Shown here: piece by piece, positions 9,623-11,311 of the stretch
Layout of the letters: every line of letters starts with the position of its first letter
Position numbering within the stretch: position 1 is the first letter of the stretch
DNA from: Paraglomus occultum
Taxonomy: Eukaryota; Glomeromycota; Glomeromycetes; Paraglomerales; Paraglomeraceae
DNA length: 11,311 bases
Assembly (NCBI GenBank): GCA_910592205.1
Contig: CAJVPJ010001222.1
Span: 1 to 11,311, forward strand
Reading direction: 5' to 3'
The notes under the pieces: generated by a model
What the model was told of the DNA's origin: nothing
Seen by the model: the letters and a program-made list of their open reading frames with translations, nothing else
Database searches by the model: none
Translations under genes and position numbers: made by a program

Positions 9623-9627
<5 letters not shown>
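6922..9627 (+). CDS. LRR-containing eukaryote-like (TKL-type) protein kinase
   Basis: This encodes 901 residues with 18 TGA codons read as Trp. Domains in order are as follows. Residues 19-75 and 80-143 are two copies of a Trp-rich motif (W-x3-GF/KF...W...W-L/M-K/R-DI). Residues 173-460 are an LRR module with the [14 protein letters not shown] cap, 21-residue Cys-rich repeats and a [16 protein letters not shown] end. Residues about 506-770 are a kinase. It has a glycine loop GRGGYGEV at 512-519, VAVK Lys532, alpha-C Glu552, [11 protein letters not shown] with Asp629 and Asn634, DFG at 647-649, GTLRWMAPE at 668-676 and the alpha-F Asp691. All catalytic residues are present, so Ser/Thr(-Tyr) kinase activity is expected. 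The details resemble eukaryotic tyrosine-kinase-like kinases more than bacterial PknB types, pointing to transfer from a eukaryote. Residues 782-798 (KR-x11-KKSK) look like a bipartite nuclear localisation signal. Residues 827-889 repeat the Trp-rich motif. There is no signal peptide or membrane segment. ATG 6922 is chosen because a TAA lies four codons upstream and the next in-frame ATG would remove the motifs. The gene lies 143 nt after pnp. Confidence 0.95.

Positions 9628-9657
<30 letters not shown>
9623..9657 (+). repeat. (TAA)11 trinucleotide microsatellite
   Basis: Eleven uninterrupted TAA units run from 9625 to 9657, in frame with the kinase gene, so the gene ends in 11 consecutive stop codons. 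The tract fills most of the 45-nt gap before the membrane-protein gene at 9673. Such a tract could change length by slippage and alter promoter or leader spacing of the downstream gene without affecting the kinase protein. Confidence 0.97.
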
Positions 9658-9661
<4 letters not shown>

Positions 9662-9672
9662 TTCTACATTAC

Positions 9673-10368
9673 ATGGATTATACTACTGTTATTTTTAAAA
9701 TTATTACTCCAATCATAATCCTATGCTTCTTAGTCTACTTCCTCTTCCCACTTTATTTTCTTTGCCAAAGAAAAAAATTTATAGTTTGGGCAGAAGAACA
9801 ATATGCAGTACTCATTAGCAATAATTCTGACAAAGCCTCATTAATTCTGACTATTCTTAGCAACGATATAAAAATAGACAAACTAAGTGGTTTGCTAGAC
9901 AATGAAAAAGTCTTTGACATCAATTCTGGAAAAGAAGAAAATATTATTGACATCTTTAACCGACCCTACTCAATGCCCAAATACTTATTTTTGCGTGATG
10001 AAAGTGCTAACCACAAAAAAGAAGTGAAAGGCTTAATAATTAGCGAATACTATCGTTACCTTGAAGATCTTGAAAATAGACCTAAAACTCCCCTTTTTCT
10101 TGTCACCAGTTATAAAGGGACACTTTGGAAGGAAATAAAGTTGGCAACAGAAATTCCTTTTATTAAGGTGCTTGGCTTAAAGAAATTTTGATGAAAAAAA
10201 GACTATTACTATTTGAAGATAATTATTTGAACAGAGGATAAGCATAATCCACACAACAAAGAAATTATAGATAGATTTAGTATATTAGTAAGACCTAATG
10301 ATATAACAACATGAAAAAAACACTTGAGGGAGAGTGAAATTGTGAAAAGTAAGGAAAAACAAAGTTAG
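9673..10368 (+). CDS. Single-pass membrane protein, unknown function
   Basis: This encodes 231 residues from ATG at 9673 to TAG at 10366-10368, with four TGA codons as Trp (10189, 10192, 10228, 10312). Residues about 6-32 form one long hydrophobic segment (VIFKIITPIIILCFLVYFLF), followed directly by QRKK. By the positive-inside rule this suggests an N-terminal anchor with the remaining roughly 195 residues in the cytoplasm. The soluble part has mixed alpha/beta character and no motif I recognise. It has a Trp pair (FWWKK) at the first two TGA codons and a basic C-terminus. Under the standard code the last 59 residues would be missed. It follows the (TAA)11 tract by 15 nt and has no clear Shine-Dalgarno, so it may be read through from the kinase gene or from a promoter overlapping the repeat. 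Confidence 0.85.
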
Positions 10369-10394
10369 CAAAAAAATAAAGCAGGATAGAGAAA

Positions 10395-11240
10395 TTAATA
10401 CCTAGAATTAAGAATAAGTTTAATTCCTCACTTTTTCTCCATTTCGATTAATGCTTTCATTCTTTCATTATGCTTGGCTGACTTATTCTCTTTAATATCT
10501 TTTTGTATTTCTTTCTCCAAATTGTCTTCTACTTCACGAGATTTCTTTCTTAATTCATCAAGTTTTGAAGAAAAAAAAGAACCGGCTTTGATTGATTTAA
10601 CACCTAAAGGAACGGCAAAAATAAAATCGTCTCCTTCGAAATCTCTTCTAAGTCTTGCTATCTCTTCTTCGGCAGGAATACAGGAACTTCTTAGTATTAA
10701 TCGTGGAGGAAGATTAATCCTTTCTCTACTAATTTCATCTTTGATAAAAACAAGCAAATCTACTGATTTTTCAAGTTCTGTCAGATCTGGTTTACCTTCA
10801 GGATTATTCAAAATAATTTGATAATCATTGGGGTCAGTAAGTTGTTTTATTTCCTTTTTGTATCCATAGCCTAAGTCTATTTCTACTGAAATTCATTCGA
10901 CTTCTCCTTTTGAATTAAGTTCTTCTTTTAGAAAGTCAGCCGGAAGGTAATAAAACTTTCCTTCATGGAGTTCCCGAACGACGACTGCTTTTCCTCTTTC
11001 TGATAAATTTTTTGAAACTCTAGATCACTTAGAGTAATCTAAATAAGGATTATCAGATAAATAAAATTGGTGAGTATAGTTAGTAAGGCCGACCTTTAGC
11101 CATTGCTGCTTAAAAGGACTATTATCTATACTGGCTAACTCTTTTTCAATGTTTTCTTTATTGAAACCATATAGATAAACTTCAATTGTATATTCATTAT
11201 TGCTTTTACTAATAATAGAGATATCATTTCTCGTTGACAT
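10395..11240 (-). CDS. Uncharacterised protein with charged helical C-terminus
   Basis: This encodes 281 residues from ATG at 11240 to TAA at 10395-10397, with three TGA codons as Trp (11025-11027, 10893-10895, 10428-10430). I recognise no family. Residues 1-110 appear alpha/beta (TIEVYLYGFN, QFYLSDNPYLDYSKW). Residues about 215-270 are strongly charged and probably coiled coil (KLDELRKKSREVEDNLEKE). The tail is WGIKLILNSRY. There is no signal peptide with this start. The frame stays open upstream to the window edge, with a GTG at 11285, so the true start could be earlier and the gene could be 5'-partial; the upstream stretch (VVWLFFCSHW) looks less like coding sequence. It converges with the membrane-protein gene, leaving only 26 nt between the two stops. 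An AT-only-loop hairpin at 10405-10426 lies inside its last codons. Confidence 0.83.
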
Positions 11241-11311
11241 ATAATAACTTTTTTGCCAATGACTGCAAAAAAATAACCAAACCACACTTCCTTCTGAGCA
11301 AAAATTAATAA

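Noticed and set aside
468-9627. Frameshifted or decayed pseudogenes (many short ORFs under the standard code)
   Set aside because: All breaks are TGA, frames stay in register, and reading TGA as Trp restores conserved family residues.
10405-10426. Hairpin gaattaa / ttaattc as a shared terminator of the convergent genes
   Set aside because: The seven-pair stem has only one G-C pair, lies inside the coding end of the minus-strand gene and lacks a clear T-run.
1-11311. CRISPR array, insertion sequence, tRNA or rRNA
   Set aside because: I saw no regularly spaced repeats, transposase motifs, terminal inverted repeats or tRNA-like folds.

Overview
The window reads as a Mollicutes-type genome using genetic code 4 (UGA = Trp). 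TGA interrupts every long reading frame, and reading it as Trp restores diagnostic residues. In the kinase it gives GTLRWMAPE, the Trp after the glycine loop (YGKW), IIWE and QQCW. In PNPase it joins the RNase PH halves. I count 38 in-frame TGA codons in six genes. AT richness, tight gene spacing and weak Shine-Dalgarno sequences agree. The TKL-like kinase is so eukaryote-like that an intracellular symbiont that took genes from a eukaryotic host is likely. The Mollicutes-related endobacteria of arbuscular mycorrhizal fungi ('Candidatus Moeniiplasma') are my best guess, but this is inference.

Layout. 1-467: no convincing gene, only a possible decayed ORF. 468-4231 (minus): a two-gene unit. The first gene (2333-4231) encodes two LRR modules plus a coiled coil. 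The second (468-2318) encodes a J domain, a short LRR and a very long coiled coil. A TATAAT promoter and a G-rich leader precede the unit. 4318-4876: AT-rich divergent intergenic region. 4877-6778 (plus): pnp, polynucleotide phosphorylase, complete through the KH domain but with no S1 domain. 6922-9627 (plus): a 901-residue protein made of two Trp-rich motifs, an LRR domain, a complete eukaryote-like protein kinase, a bipartite-NLS-like basic segment and a third Trp-rich motif. It ends in 11 consecutive TAA codons. 9673-10368 (plus): a single-pass membrane protein of unknown function. 10395-11240 (minus): an uncharacterised protein with a helical charged tail, convergent with the previous gene.

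How it fits together. pnp is the only recognisable housekeeping gene. The LRR proteins on both strands share one N-cap motif and mostly one C-cap motif, so they belong to one modular family that has been joined to a J domain, coiled coils or a kinase. None has an obvious signal peptide. Working hypothesis: this is a locus of host-interaction or host-derived signalling proteins. The kinase, NLS-like segment and LRRs suggest action on eukaryotic targets, but export is not shown by the sequence.
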